Notes under the pieces: model-generated | Told to the model about the DNA's origin: nothing | The model's database searches: none | Seen by the model: the letters and a program-made list of their open reading frames with translations, nothing else | Program-made: the position numbers and the translations under genes | Shown here: positions 11,299 through 22,070 of the stretch, in pieces | How the letters are laid out: the number at the start of each line of letters is the position of its first letter | How positions within the stretch are numbered: position 1 is the first letter of the stretch | DNA from: Vitrella brassicaformis | Taxonomy: Eukaryota; Sar; Vitrellaceae | NCBI GenBank assembly: GCA_001179505.1 | Contig: CDMY01000571.1 | Span: forward strand, 107,880 to 171,879 | DNA length: 64,000 nt | Direction: 5' to 3'

Positions 11299-11642
11299 CT
11301 GACTGAGTAGCTAATGGGCGAGTGGCTTAGTACAAGGGTGTTGCTGATACTCTGTGTGGGGCTGGGCGATTGGTTCGGCGTATGTTTGTGGTTTGATAGA
11401 TCGACCACATCCATCAAGTCAGTGCTTCGCACTTGCACGCACACATCCATCCATCCATCCATTCGTCCATCCATTGCTGCCCCCGTCTCTCCAGTCCATC
11501 CAATGCATCCATACGTGTAGCCACCGCCACCCATCTACCCCACTCCTCAGTTGAGCACCCGCGGTGAGTGGGCAGCCGTACATCAACACACAGCATCCAT
11601 TGGGTATGTCACGTGGGCCGTCTATGTGTGTGTGTGTGTCAG
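11299..11642. other. Intergenic, (CATC)n repeats
   Basis: Between the TDP1 stop and the first clear exon of the next gene. It holds a (CATC)n tract at about 11445-11475 and a GT-rich run before the acceptor at 11642. The first exon and start codon of the next gene probably lie here, but I cannot place them. Confidence 0.35.
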
Positions 11643-13417
11643 TCGGTCCCTGGTAGGTGTTGGTTGGTGGGCTTGCCTGAGGATGTGGAGAAGCAACTGC
11701 TGGCCTCCCTCACGGCCGACGACTGCGGCCCCCTCCGAGCCTCATCCAAGAGCGTCGGCTGCCAGCTGGTCAGCGAGGCCTACCTGACGGACCGACTCGA
11801 CGCTGCTATCCGCGATAAGGGCCTCAGTGGAGTGCTCACGTACCAGAAGCGCTGTGAGACGGTCCTGCTGGTCCTGCTGCAGTGGATCACGGCCATCATC
11901 AGCGTGGCTTCCACTTTCGTTCAAGGTCTCGTGGGTGTCGGCATTCTCTCGATGGTTTATTTGGTCATCCTCGCCTGTACCGGCGTCGTGATCTGGAAGC
12001 CCCTTGATTGTCTGATGCAGCCGCTGCGTCTATTACCGTGGATTCAGTGGAGCATCAAGCTGCTTACTGTCTTCGTGGTCCCGTTTCCCGTGATCGCAGT
12101 CAATTGATCGCAGTGGTCATTCGATTGCTCGGGGAGGCTTCCCTCATTGTGCGAGCGTATAGGCAGTTTTGGGTGGCATTCTACGACTTACCTCACCATC
12201 AGCGGTCTGTCGAGCGCCGTGTCAGGAGTGGGCTGCGCGCGGCGCTGGCGATCGGCAGGCATAGCTTCGAGTGTGGGGCGGCATTGTTCGGCATCACTGT
12301 CATTTACACCGCCTGGTGCATCGCGTGGCTCTGGTCCCCGCCCGAGGAGTTTTCAGTGCAGCTGGGCGAGAAGAGATTTCTGGACCAGCTGAGCGGCCGC
12401 GCACTACTCATCGATGTGGTCATCCCGTGGCTGTTCTGCATCTTCACGCCGGTCTGCTTGGTCATAGTGTGCATTCTAATCTGGAGCGAGCTGATGCATA
12501 AGCTGCTGCTCATCGACGACAGGGTGGGTTATCTGTTGCGGGTGCTGTACGTGATCGAGGAGGGCGGTTGCTGGGACCGATGTGTGTCGCTCATCCACTA
12601 CCTCAAGAACAGCAGCCGCTTCCTCCCCTCTCTGCCCATCATCATCACGGCATACGACCTGCAGCAAGCGGGCGGCCGGGCGGGGTTCAGCTCGCGACCA
12701 CAGGCGGTTCGTCAGTACTCACTCTTTGGCCACCGTCTCTCGATCATTGGCCGGCGTGTGGGTCTCATCTTTGCCAACGGCCGAGACTATATGGGCGGCT
12801 CAGACCCCGACCCGACCCGCCGACCAAACGTGAGCAGCCGGGAGAACGAACACACACTTGGGAGGGAGGGAGGGAGGGCGGGAGAGAGATGAGCATGTGG
12901 ATTGTTTGTTTCCTGTCTGCTGTCTGTCTGTCTGCAGGTGGCAACAAAGTATACTCTTCGTTCACGGATATCATCGTCTTCCTGGTCGATTCGTGCAGCT
13001 GGATGGACCCTCGTCTGCGCCCCCACTTCACGCACCCAAGCCCACTCATCACTCCAACTCCCAGCCAGTACCAGCTCACGCAGGACGTCATACTGCACGC
13101 AAGGGGCCAGTGGAACGGCTGCCGCAAAGCGGGCGCCCAATGTGGGCGGCGTGACGGTGCGGGTGCCGCTGCAGTGCTTCGCCATTTTGGTCGACAGCCG
13201 CCCACACCAGGTGGTCCACACACGGGGCCGTGTGGGTGTGCGTGAGGTGGTGCAGAGGGCCCGGCTGGACGAGGCGGCTCGACACGGCATAGAGGAGGGG
13301 GCCATCAACAAGGGCTTCAACGACCACTTGGGGAATGCCGACTGTGAGTTTGGTGGGTGGTGGAAGCTGGGCCGCATCCACGAGCGGGGGCAGTGGGTGA
13401 CACTCGGGATCAACTGA
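11643..13417 (+). CDS. Multi-pass membrane protein with F-box-like start and family C-terminal module
   Basis: The first clear exon (acceptor at 11642) reads VGLPEDVEKQLLASLTADDC, an F-box-like helix set similar in layout to the gene at 59.6 kb. Several membrane helices follow (FVQGLVGVGILSMVYLVILA; LFGITVIYTAWCIAWLW; VVIPWLFCIFTPVCLVIVCI). The frame breaks at about 12105, where GATCGCAGT is duplicated around CAATT. This 14-nt insertion shifts the frame, and leaving it out makes the two halves continuous. An intron runs from 12832 to about 12938. The last exon has good coding character in one frame (KVYSSFTDIIVFLVDSC) up to about 13135. The module VGGVTVRVPLQCFAI...WVTLGIN then lies in a neighbouring frame to the stop at 13417. 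The phase-0 splice does put the module in frame but reads the first part of the exon in a poorer frame. Either a broken gene or sequence errors. The start is not resolved. Confidence 0.55.
13138..13417 (+). other. Shared C-terminal module (plus-strand copy)
   Basis: About 93 codons starting NVGGVTVRVPLQCFAI, through HTRGRVGVREVVQRARLDEA and EEGAINKGFNDHLGNADCEF, to GQWVTLGIN. They are nearly identical to the C-termini of ankyrin copies B and C on the other strand, 38-44 kb away. The family is unknown to me. Here the module follows a membrane protein rather than ankyrin repeats. Confidence 0.85.
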
Positions 13418-13796
13418 GGGAGGGAGGTGTGGTGTGTGTGGGTGTGGCACCCACGGGGTATGTTGGGCCGCGGAGTGTTGGCAGCAGAGCGGGTGGAAGG
13501 GATGCATAATTCATGTGTGTGGACTGTGTAGAGTTATCTGTGAGGGTGTGGTCTGACTGTGCGATGCATGTTTTGTGTTGCTGTTTTGAATTCTTCGACC
13601 AACTGAGTCGAATTCCCTGCGTGACTTGGAGAGTTGATGGGTTGCCTTCTTGGCACTCTTTGGCGTGTTATGCGTGCCTTCCGGAAAGAAAAAAAAAGGA
13701 GCGCAAGGAGAGCGGCTGTTTACGCGCTCTGTAAACACAGCTGCCAGTCGAGATGCTGGCTACGGCGTCATTGTTGACGACGATGAGCTGCCGGCG
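13418..13796. other. Intergenic, AT-richer
   Basis: Between the preceding gene and the kinase. It holds an A-tract (AAAAAAAGG at about 13690). The frame upstream of the kinase ATG is open back to about 13650 without an ATG, so it is probably 5'UTR. No other gene seen. Confidence 0.35.
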
Positions 13797-15789
13797 ATGC
13801 ATCGTGTCGGGCCGCACCAGCGATTTATGGTGCTGGAGGTCATCGGCTCGGGCTCGTTCTCCACCGTCTACCGCGGCTTTGACACCGTGACGAAAGACGA
13901 GGTGGCCATCAAGATGGTCAGCGGATGAGATCAGAGATGCGCCGTCGGCTGCCGCAGACCTCGGTCTTTGTTTGTTTACAGGAGCCGAAGAGCATCAAGA
14001 TCCCTCTCCTTGCGCACGAGAGTAGGGTTTATCGCAACCTCGCCACATCCGACGGTCAGCCCAACAGCCAGCCAACAAAAGCCGCCGCCACCATCTCCCC
14101 TCCCTCTCTCCTTATCTGTATCTCTGTGTGCTGTCTTTCTCGCGTCTGTCTGTCTGCAGCGCCGATAGCAGCGGTGCCGCGTGTGTACTGGTATGGCGAG
14201 GAGGGCGAGTACAGCGTGCTGGTGCTGGAGCGGCTGGGCCCCTCCCTCGACCACCTGCTGATGCACCTGACCATGCGGCAGGGGCGGCAGGCCATGTCCC
14301 TCAAGACCGTCCTCATGATTGCTGACCAAGTGGTATGAATGGGAGCCACTAACACATTCCAATGGACGGATGGATGGATGCGTGTGTATGGCCTCTCTTG
14401 CCTCATCAGTTGGAAGCTCTGAGGTGTGTGCATCGCAACGGCTACGTGTACCGCGACATCAAGCCCGAAAACTGCCTCATCGGGATGCGCGGCCAGGCTC
14501 ACGTAGGGACCAACCGCCACCCCATTGCGCATCATTCAGCTGATATGCCATGGCATGGCATGATTGGCCTCCCTCTTGCCCTTTGTCTGTCGGTTGCAGC
14601 GTGTGTATATTGTGGACTACGGCCTGGCGAAGCGCTACGTCGATGTGTGTCGTATGGGGCAGCATGTGCCGATGAGGGAGGGCAAGAAGCTGGTGGGGAC
14701 GGCCATCTTCGCCAGCCTCAACAACCACATGGGCAGGGAGTGCAGCAGACGGTCGGGGGCTTATACACACACACATACACACACACACAGAGGGATGGGA
14801 GATGGGGGGTGTGAGGCATGCGTGTGTGTGGATGTTTGTGTGCAGTGACGACGTGGAGTCGCTAGGCTTCATGCTGACGTACCTGGCGATGGGCAAGCTG
14901 CCATGTGAGGAGGACAAGAAGCCCAAAGGATGCATGTGTCTGTGTGTGAGTGTGTGAGTGTGTTATAAATGTGTGTGGTGTGGTGTGCAGGGATGGACGT
15001 AGCCGTAGATGACCGACTAGAGCTGTACGACGCCATCAAGAGGGGCAAGATAGAGTGCGGCATCACACATCTCTGCGCGTCGCTGCCAGGTACACCCACA
15101 CATAAGCCACGCAGACGGCATTAGTGTGTGGCTTTCTCCCTCCCTCCCTCTGTCTGTCTGTCTACACACACACTACAGATGAGTTTGCGGCCTGGTTCCA
15201 CCACTGCCGCGCGCTGAGCTTCGCGCAGCAGCCCGACTACGCCTACCTCAAACAGCTCATACTCAGGTGCTTCATCAGGTCAGTCAACTGATCAGAGACA
15301 AGAAAGACCAAGTGACAGACACACAACACACACTCGAATGGCACTCGCTCTTGGGTTCTTCCTCCTGTTTTTTTTCAGGCATCAGCTGCACTTTGACCGC
15401 CTATACGACTGGAGCAGAGCACTGGTACGCAGCCAGTGGCCTCCTCGCCGTGAATCAAAGCAATGCATGTCTGTCTGTCTGTCTTTTGTCATCAGTCGCC
15501 CCAGCAGCGCCCCTTCTCCATGTCTCTGTGCGACGTAGAGCACCGGGGATTTGACTGGACCACACCCCCACCACCCACACCAGCAGCAGCAGCAGCATCC
15601 GCCTCATCCCCACACACCACAACAGCGACAGAGGACACGAACAACCAGCCGCACAAACGCCCCCGCCCCCTGCCGGCCCCTCCGTCCCAGATCCTGCCGA
15701 CCACCCCGTCACCTCAGGCAGCCGTAGCGATGGACGGAGGGGAGAGCCCACCAGACTGTGGGTGGGGCGGCGGGTTGACATGGGGGTGA
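13797..15789 (+). CDS. Casein kinase 1-like protein kinase
   Basis: Ser/Thr kinase of the CK1 group, at least nine exons. Exon 1 starts [10 protein letters not shown] and carries the glycine loop [12 protein letters not shown] and the VAIK lysine. The catalytic loop is [17 protein letters not shown]. The metal-binding DFG is DYG ([10 protein letters not shown]). The CK1 signature follows: [20 protein letters not shown], then [19 protein letters not shown]. The C-lobe end [12 protein letters not shown] and HFDRLYDWS also match CK1. A short tail of Pro, Ala and Thr follows, with no clear palmitoylation site, ending at 15789. The DYG and the small inserts set it apart from housekeeping CK1 delta/alpha forms. 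The exon end near 14930 (after [12 protein letters not shown]) is unclear. The first ATG in frame with the kinase fold is at 13797. Kinase activity is plausible because Lys, Asp and Asn are present. Confidence 0.85.
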
Positions 15790-15806
15790 CGGGGACAAAT
15801 CGTGGC

Positions 15807-15841
<35 letters not shown>

Positions 15842-16197
15842 TGTGTAGCTGCTGCCTCATGGATGGATGGATGGATGTGCACGTGTGCGTGGTAGTCGGT
15901 GGTCTGATGCTTGTAAAGAGGGAGACTCGCGTGGTGTGTAGATCGAGCCAGCCACGGTCGTGAAAGCAATCTTGATGCGTGAGGACATTCATTGGTCGAG
16001 TCACGTCAACACATGTTTGTATGCACCATTCACAAAGGGCGTGTCAGCGGTTCCCGCTGCACCCTCTCTCTCTAACACAGCACACACATGAGGCAAAAGT
16101 CGCCTCAAATCACAATCACACACACGTCGCATCCATCACACAGCCAGCCATAGAAGCCGCTATCAGCAGCTGGTGCAACCAGCAGCCCTTCGTCTGC
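15790..16197. other. Convergent 3' flanks
   Basis: Lies between the kinase stop and the EF-Ts stop. (CT)n and (GT)n runs sit at about 15810-15845 and a (GGAT)n at 15860. No gene is seen; this is probably both 3'UTRs. Confidence 0.4.
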
Positions 16198-17021
16198 TCA
16201 TGCCTCATCAGGCGGGGCCTCCTCAACGCCCTCGCCGAGTTTGAAGATCTTGAAGTCCTTAACCTTGATGGGGCCGCCCACCTCGCCCTCGGCATCCTTG
16301 AGCACCTTGGACACCTTCCTCTTCGTGTCGTCCAACATCCACTCCTGCACCGACACACCACACACACACACACAGGCAGACAGAGGGGCATCATCGATTT
16401 GTGTGAGTGTGCCAGCTATGTGACTCGGCTCGGCTGACCTGTTCGGTGAGGACGACTTGTTCGTAGAATTTGCGCAGTCGCCCCTCGACCATTTTGTCGA
16501 TGATCTCCTCGGGCTTGCCGCTCTCGCGCGCCTGCTCCTTGAGCACCGCCCGCTCCTTCTCCAACTTGGAGACATCCAAGCCGCCCACATCCTGACCACA
16601 ACACACGACCCGCAAGTGCCCATGCATCCTCTCCCTCTTCTGTGTGACTTTGCTTACCACTGACTCAGGCCTAGCCACCGAGATGTGCATGGCGACCGTC
16701 TGGCCGACCTCTCTCAGCTTGGCCTTGTCGCCGCCCGACTCGAGAGCCACCAACACGCCGATCTGGCCCATGTTGCCACTCAGCGGATTGTGCAGGTAAG
16801 TCGCAACCACCCCATCTGCGCCATCAAGGCTCACGCCGGCCGACCGACGCAAGTCGAGCTTCTCGCCAATGACGCCTGTAAGTGCGGGCACCTCCTGCTC
16901 AACGGTCTTGCCCTCTGTGCCCTCTGGGTATTCCGCCGCCTTGAGAGCGGCGAAGTCGCCCCCCTTGTCAAAGGCGATGTCGGCACAGGTGAGGGCGAAC
17001 TTCTGGAACTGCTCGTTCCTC

Positions 17022-17052
<31 letters not shown>

Positions 17053-17449
17053 CGAGCACCCCCTTGGCGTCGTCGGCCTTGACCACCACCAGGCCCTCAG
17101 ATGCCTTGCGCCCCGCCCGCTTAGCGGCCGCAGCCAGCCCCTTCTTCTTGAGAATGTCCAGGGCGGCTTCCATGTCGCCCTCTGTGTCTGTCAGCGCCTT
17201 CTTGCAGTCCATCATGCCCGCGCCGGTCTTCTCGCGAAGCTCCTTGACCAATGTCGCTGACACAGCTGCCATCTGCAGGGACGTTGCTGCTGATCTTGGT
17301 GCTCGCCTCAGCTGCCTCAGCTGCTGCAGAGGCCCTGCATGTGTTGTGAGCGGCTGGGTGGAGGGGGAAAGGGGCAGCGGGCGAAGCTGGAAGCATTGGG
17401 AGGGCGTAAAGGCCAGCAGAATCGTCGGCAGCAAGAAGAGGCGCTTCAT
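16198..17449 (-). CDS. tsf: Elongation factor Ts, plastid-targeted
   Basis: Nucleotide-exchange factor for EF-Tu in organelle translation. Three exons with consistent phases (17449-16658, 16591-16439, 16344-16198) give about 363 aa. The leader [20 protein letters not shown] is a signal peptide ending at a Phe, followed by a Ser/Pro/Arg-rich stretch. This is the bipartite layout known from complex plastids. The mature part begins near [20 protein letters not shown], the EF-Ts N-terminal UBA-like signature. It also has [12 protein letters not shown], the second family signature. The C-terminal part has the helix [20 protein letters not shown] and [10 protein letters not shown]. The first intron (66 bp) has no stop and keeps frame, so a retained-intron form would add 22 residues. 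Head to head with the gene at 17648. Confidence 0.93.
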
Positions 17450-17647
17450 CAACGATGCTGCCGGCAAGAGATGAAGACACTTCATTACGTAGACCACGGT
17501 CAGAGCAGATCTGAACGAGATCTGGCACACCCTGAGGCAGACAAGTCAGCACCAGCCTCTGCCAGCCTCTCAGACCGTCGGGGACCGTTCGTGGTCAGTG
17601 CGCGCTGTTCATGCGATCCTCATCTGCAAGCTTATCACGCATTCACC

Positions 17648-18835
17648 ATGAAGCGCCTCATGCTCTCGACGATTCTTCCCCTGTTGCTGTCCCTTACACC
17701 CTCCCAGTGCTTCCAGCTTCGCCCCTTGCCCCCCTCCCCCTCCCTCTCCCAGATCAGCCCATCGCACTCATCAGCCCTAAGGCGTCATGCGCCACCTACC
17801 GGCCCTCTCACCCTTGCGCACGCCGCCGTCACAGCAGATCTGGCGGAGAAGGTGTCAGCGGAGCTCGGCCGGCCTGAGGGCATGTCTGAGGAGGAGTTCC
17901 ATCGGATGCTGGAGAGCGAGTCGAATGACATCGAGTACGGCGTGGCTGTCATGGTGGGCGGCATGACGCGCGAGCAGTTCGCGACCTTCAAGGACCTCAT
18001 CCTGACTTTCTGGGAGGATGAGTCGCTCAAGGGTGCAGCTGGTGGTGCGGGAGATGACATGGGCGAGTGGGTGCTGGTCCACGACCTGCCTGTCGCGCGG
18101 ATCACCAAGCGGATGCTCGTCATGCCGCTGGAGGAGTGCATCTACGACGCCATGGGGGTCGACGTCCGCGACGACTCGAGCGAGGAGGACGTCGAGGTGC
18201 CGCCGGTGATCATCCTCTCCGGGCTGTGGAACTTCCAGATCCTCAAGGTCGTGCAGATGTACAACGCCCTGGCGGAGCAGGGCAAGCTGCCCGTCGACCC
18301 GGCGTGGGCCAAGGTGGTGCCCAACGCCATTCGCAAGCGGATGTCGCAGCTGCTGGGCGAGATCCAGGGTGACCACGTCAAGGCTGGGATGGGGGAGCCC
18401 TTCACGAGCGGGGACCTGAGCAGCGAGCCGATCGACGAGACGGTGGAAAAGGGCGAGGCCAAGTGGTGGCACTTTCTGCTGGAGAAGATGCTCACCAACA
18501 ATAAGATGTCCGACGAGTGGCAGGGGGAGAAGGTCGACGTCTCGTGGGCGAACGAGCCAGACGTAAGCCAGCCAGCCAATCCCCACTCTCCCTCCCTCAT
18601 GTGTGTGGCATCTGTGTGTGTGTGTGTGTGCGATGGGTCCTCGCAGCAAGAAGAGGGCGAGGAGATTGACTACAACGCCGAGTTCCGACAGGCCTTCTGG
18701 CTGAGGCAGTACCTCGAGAAGGGCCAGGATGAGTACGACAAGATAAGACAGCCGGCCAAGCCCAAGGAGCTCATACTGAGGGAAATGGCCGCCAAGGAAG
18801 CTGAGGGCACCGCGTCAGCGCCGTCATCATCATGA
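17648..18835 (+). CDS. Plastid-targeted protein of unknown function
   Basis: Two exons (17648-18562, 18647-18835) give about 367 aa. The leader MKRLMLSTILPLLLSLTPSQ, then [12 protein letters not shown], is nearly the same as that of EF-Ts on the other strand. It predicts ER signal plus plastid transit. The mature protein is acidic and helical: MSEEEFHRMLESESNDIEYG, then a globular middle (VVIL-like PPVIILSGLWNFQILKVVQM), and a charged tail (AEFRQAFWLRQYLEKGQDEY). No known domain or catalytic motif was recognised. The start is the first ATG and opens the signal peptide. The divergent promoter of about 200 bp may co-regulate it with EF-Ts. Confidence 0.75.
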   Translation: MKRLMLSTILPLLLSLTPSQCFQLRPLPPSPSLSQISPSHSSALRRHAPPTGPLTLAHAAVTADLAEKVSAELGRPEGMSEEEFHRMLESESNDIEYGVAVMVGGMTREQFATFKDLILTFWEDESLKGAAGGAGDDMGEWVLVHDLPVARITKRMLVMPLEECIYDAMGVDVRDDSSEEDVEVPPVIILSGLWNFQILKVVQMYNALAEQGKLPVDPAWAKVVPNAIRKRMSQLLGEIQGDHVKAGMGEPFTSGDLSSEPIDETVEKGEAKWWHFLLEKMLTNNKMSDEWQGEKVDVSWANEPDVSQPANPHSPSLMCVASVCVCVCDGSSQQEEGEEIDYNAEFRQAFWLRQYLEKGQDEYDKIRQPAKPKELILREMAAKEAEGTASAPSSS

Positions 18836-19470
18836 CCCAGCGCATCGCATCCACGTGAACGTCCAGTCGATTTTTTGAGTTTGTGTGAGTGAGAGTGTCT
18901 TTCAGTGGGTGTCGCACATTCACTCATAGGAATGAGATGAGAGATTTTCAGCGAGACGGGAAGAGGGCATTGGATTTGGGTGATGGATATGGTGGGTGAT
19001 GGGTTGTGGGTTTTAAGACAGCCTGTGTGGTGCAGTCAGTGCGTGTGTGGACGAACGGACAAGGAGCGCCGCTGGAGTGAATAAGTGTAGCTTCACCTCT
19101 ACGGATGTTTGTCGCAGTCATCCCTCTCCATGGACATGTCCAGATGATCTACACAGTCCCCTCTCCCTCCCTCCCTCCCAAGAAGCCAGACAGCATCCGC
19201 TCACACACACGTGTATCCCTCTCATGTGCACAACGAAAAAACAAAAAGTCAGTCGAGTCGTCAGCCATCCGTCCGTCCATCTGGGGAGGGACATGTAAGT
19301 ATCTAACGGGGAAAACAACAAAAGGCGGTCCAGTCGGTCGAGTCGGTCGACAATCGTTACGGTAGATGGATGGTAGTATGGTAGTGTACAAATCAAATGG
19401 ACGAGTGAGTGTGTCTCATATCGTTGAGTATCGTATCGTTGTGTGTTGTCTTGTCCGTCCGCCGGTGTGT
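18836..19470. other. Convergent 3' flanks
   Basis: Between two stops. Contains short AT-richer stretches, CTCC-repeats at about 19160-19185 and GTCGAGTCGGTCGA repeats at about 19330-19350. No gene is seen. Confidence 0.4.
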
Positions 19471-21773
19471 TCAGCCCATCTCCATGGGGTCGTCCCGGGG
19501 AGGAGGAGGCTGCACCTGCACCTGCACAACACACACACACATCCATCCATCCACACACACAGAGTGTGTCGAGAGTGTGGCGCGACTGACCTGAGGCAGC
19601 GGTGCACGAGGCAGAGGCATCACAGTGGTCATCCTGCAGACGTTCGGAGCATCACTCACGCGAATGAACCTGACAGCCAGCCAACACACACAGACCATGG
19701 TCACATGCATCTCTCTCTCTCCCTCTCTCTTTGGGTGTGCAAACAAACGCAGCTTACAAGGCGAAGCGCTCCCAGGGCCTCGCCATGCGCACAGCCTCCC
19801 TGCCGATCGCGTCAGCCTGCTCCTGCATCGTGGGGGGCCTCGGGGGCTCCGCCGGCTCGTCCAGCTCATCGACGATGCCCCTCCTGCCGCCATTCTTGCC
19901 CTTCCTCCCTCTGGCCTTGGCCTTGGCCTTGGGTTTGGGGGGCTTCCCGCCACCACCACCCTTTGCCTTGGCCCGTGTGCGCTTGGCGATGCCCCCGACC
20001 TCACTCACAGACGAGAGACTCTTCGCCGCCTCCGGTCGACGCTTCCCGCCGAGCTGCACCTGCCAGTAGCTCCCGTCCAAACCCCGACAACCAACAACAC
20101 CAACAGCGCCACCACCAGCGCGACCCTTGAGAGCAACACCTGATGCGGCCGCGGCAGCAGCTGGCTGCATGTCGACCTCCATCGGCTCGTCCCTCTTGGC
20201 ACCAGCACCAGCACCAGCAGCAGCTGCAGCTGCAGCAGCAGCAGGGGGCTGGCCCACTGCCATGGTCAGTGACGGTTTGGACGGGTGGAGGGCATAGAAT
20301 TTCTTGTGCTGCTGCGGCGGTGCGCCGAGCAGAGGTCCGAATGGCATGGGGCGGAGAGGGGCCAGCGGCGGGGGAGGGGGAGGGGGAGGAGGGAATGGCT
20401 GGAGGGGAGGGAGGGGAGGGAAGGGGAAGCCTCCACGCAACATAGGCGGCTTGCCGCCGACGGCCGGGCCGGGGTAGAGGGGCGGGTAGACGGGGGGCGA
20501 CACCTCAAACACCTGAACCAACGAACGAACAAGTGCAAGATGGGCAATGTGCATCAGCTCACTCGATCACTCTGTGCGTGTGTGCGTGCGTACCTTGGGT
20601 GGTGTCTTCGGCTTGTTCTCAGACATATCCTCAAGCACCATGCGATTGCCACCCTGACTCCCGCCATTCACACCCCCATCACAACCACCACCGCCACCAG
20701 CGGCAGCGGCAGCAGCACCGGGACTGCCCTCCGTCTTGCCCACGCCGTCGCCAACGCCGTTCTGCACCACGCTCTCAGTGTGTTTGTTCTGCATGGTGAG
20801 GTTCATCGCGGCCTCGCGCACCCTCTCGGCCTTGACCACGAGTGGGGAAATGGGCCGGGGCGGGTTGGCAGCATAGGCAGCGAAGGGCTCGTCAACATCG
20901 ACAGTGGGCTGAAGACAGACACACAACGACATGGATGATGGGAGGAATGGATGGGTGTTTAATTGGTCTGGCGGCCGTCCTCCCTCCTGTCCACCCCACC
21001 TGCTTGCGCGTTTTGACCTTCTTGCGCTTGTTTTCCTCCTCCGGATCCCACAGTGCGTCGTTGGGATCGGCAGCAAAGGAATCCTCGGCCAGTGCGCGAG
21101 CAGCGGCCTGCACCAACGACAAGCAAGCCAGACGATCGCCGGTGCGGCGCCATGTGTGTCTTCCCACCAACCCACCTACCTCGCGGCGTGTGTTGATTTT
21201 CTTCTTGCGCTTGCCCTTGCCCTTGCCCTCCTCGGCCAACTCGTGGTGCACCAGGTCGACGTCAACAGCCCCAACGCCCTTGCCCATGCCGTCTCCCTCC
21301 TCTATATCACTGTCGTCATCAGCCAACTCGCGCAGCCGCTGCCCACGCTTGTCCTTACGCAAACCAGCCCGACCCACGAAGCCGCGAGCATCGATGCCAC
21401 CAGCGGCGGCGGCTGCTGCCGCGGCACCCTCAGTACCCTCACTTCCCTCCTCCTCCTTGTGCACGCTCGACTCCTGACTCGACGCGTCGCCACCCGCTGC
21501 CTGGTCCTGGTCCTTGGCCGCCGTGCGGCCGTCCCTCTTGCTGCCCGGGGGGGTGGTCGGCTCCCGCTTGGGCGTCACCGCCTTGCGGCCTTTCTTCTTC
21601 TGCACGGGTGGGGGGGTCTTGGACTCTTCCTCGGCATCCAGCTCCTCCAGGTCCTTCCTCAGACCGTTGCGACGCACCGTCGGGGAGCTGGCGGCCGCAC
21701 AGAGGGTCTGGCGAGTTCGTTTAGAGCGCAGGATGGGGCCGTGCGGTCCTTTCGGCTCACGGAGGGGGTCCAT
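19471..21773 (-). CDS. Large basic low-complexity protein, probably nuclear
   Basis: Starts at ATG 21773 (MDPLREPKGPHGPILRSKRT). The first exon is rich in Lys and Glu, with strong nuclear-signal-like runs (PVQKKKGRKAVTPKREP; KGKGKRKKKINTRRE). Short exons follow (AEDSFAADPNDALWDPEEEN; VDEPFAAYAANPPRPISPLV), then a long exon with polyproline, poly-Ala and poly-Gly runs and a basic stretch (GKPPKPKAKAKARGRKGKNG). A donor after RPWERFA leads, by two small exons with matching phases, to VQVQPPPPRDDPMEMG and the stop at 19471-19473. If that donor is not used, the protein ends at 19754. No known fold is seen. The composition suggests chromatin or RNA binding, but this is inference only. It shares a roughly 300-bp divergent promoter with RLP24. 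Confidence 0.6.
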
Positions 21774-22070
21774 GCCGCCCCTGGGCGCCGACTGACGTGG
21801 AATACGCTACCTGGAGCAGGAGGGAGACGCAGCAACTGATGAAACGGGCCAGAAGGTGTGTAGGCGCCCTCCGAGCGGAGCGGTGAGCGAGGAAAACGAC
21901 TTTTTACCGTCAGTTGCTTTGGTACAGAGGAGAGTAGAGCGTTCGTAAGCCTTCTCGTACGCGGAACGACAACATTTTCTTCAGGGGGCGAGGATGCGAG
22001 CTTTGAGCTCGCAAGACAAGCAGGAAAAGAGAGAAGGAGGAGGCGTGGCGAGTCAAGCGAAGCGAGATCC

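Noticed and set aside
12787-13507. Minus-strand frames at the shared module that might place an ankyrin copy here
   Set aside because: The conserved module is read on the plus strand here, and no ankyrin units precede it.
16592-16657. Continuous EF-Ts frame without the first intron
   Set aside because: The 66-bp stretch has GTAAGC and CAG ends, encodes non-family residues and breaks the conserved alignment; treated as an in-frame intron.
20285-21839. Long plus-strand open frames (217 and 302 codons) opposite the basic protein gene
   Set aside because: Shadow of poly-Ala/Pro/Lys coding on the minus strand; composition is mirror low complexity.
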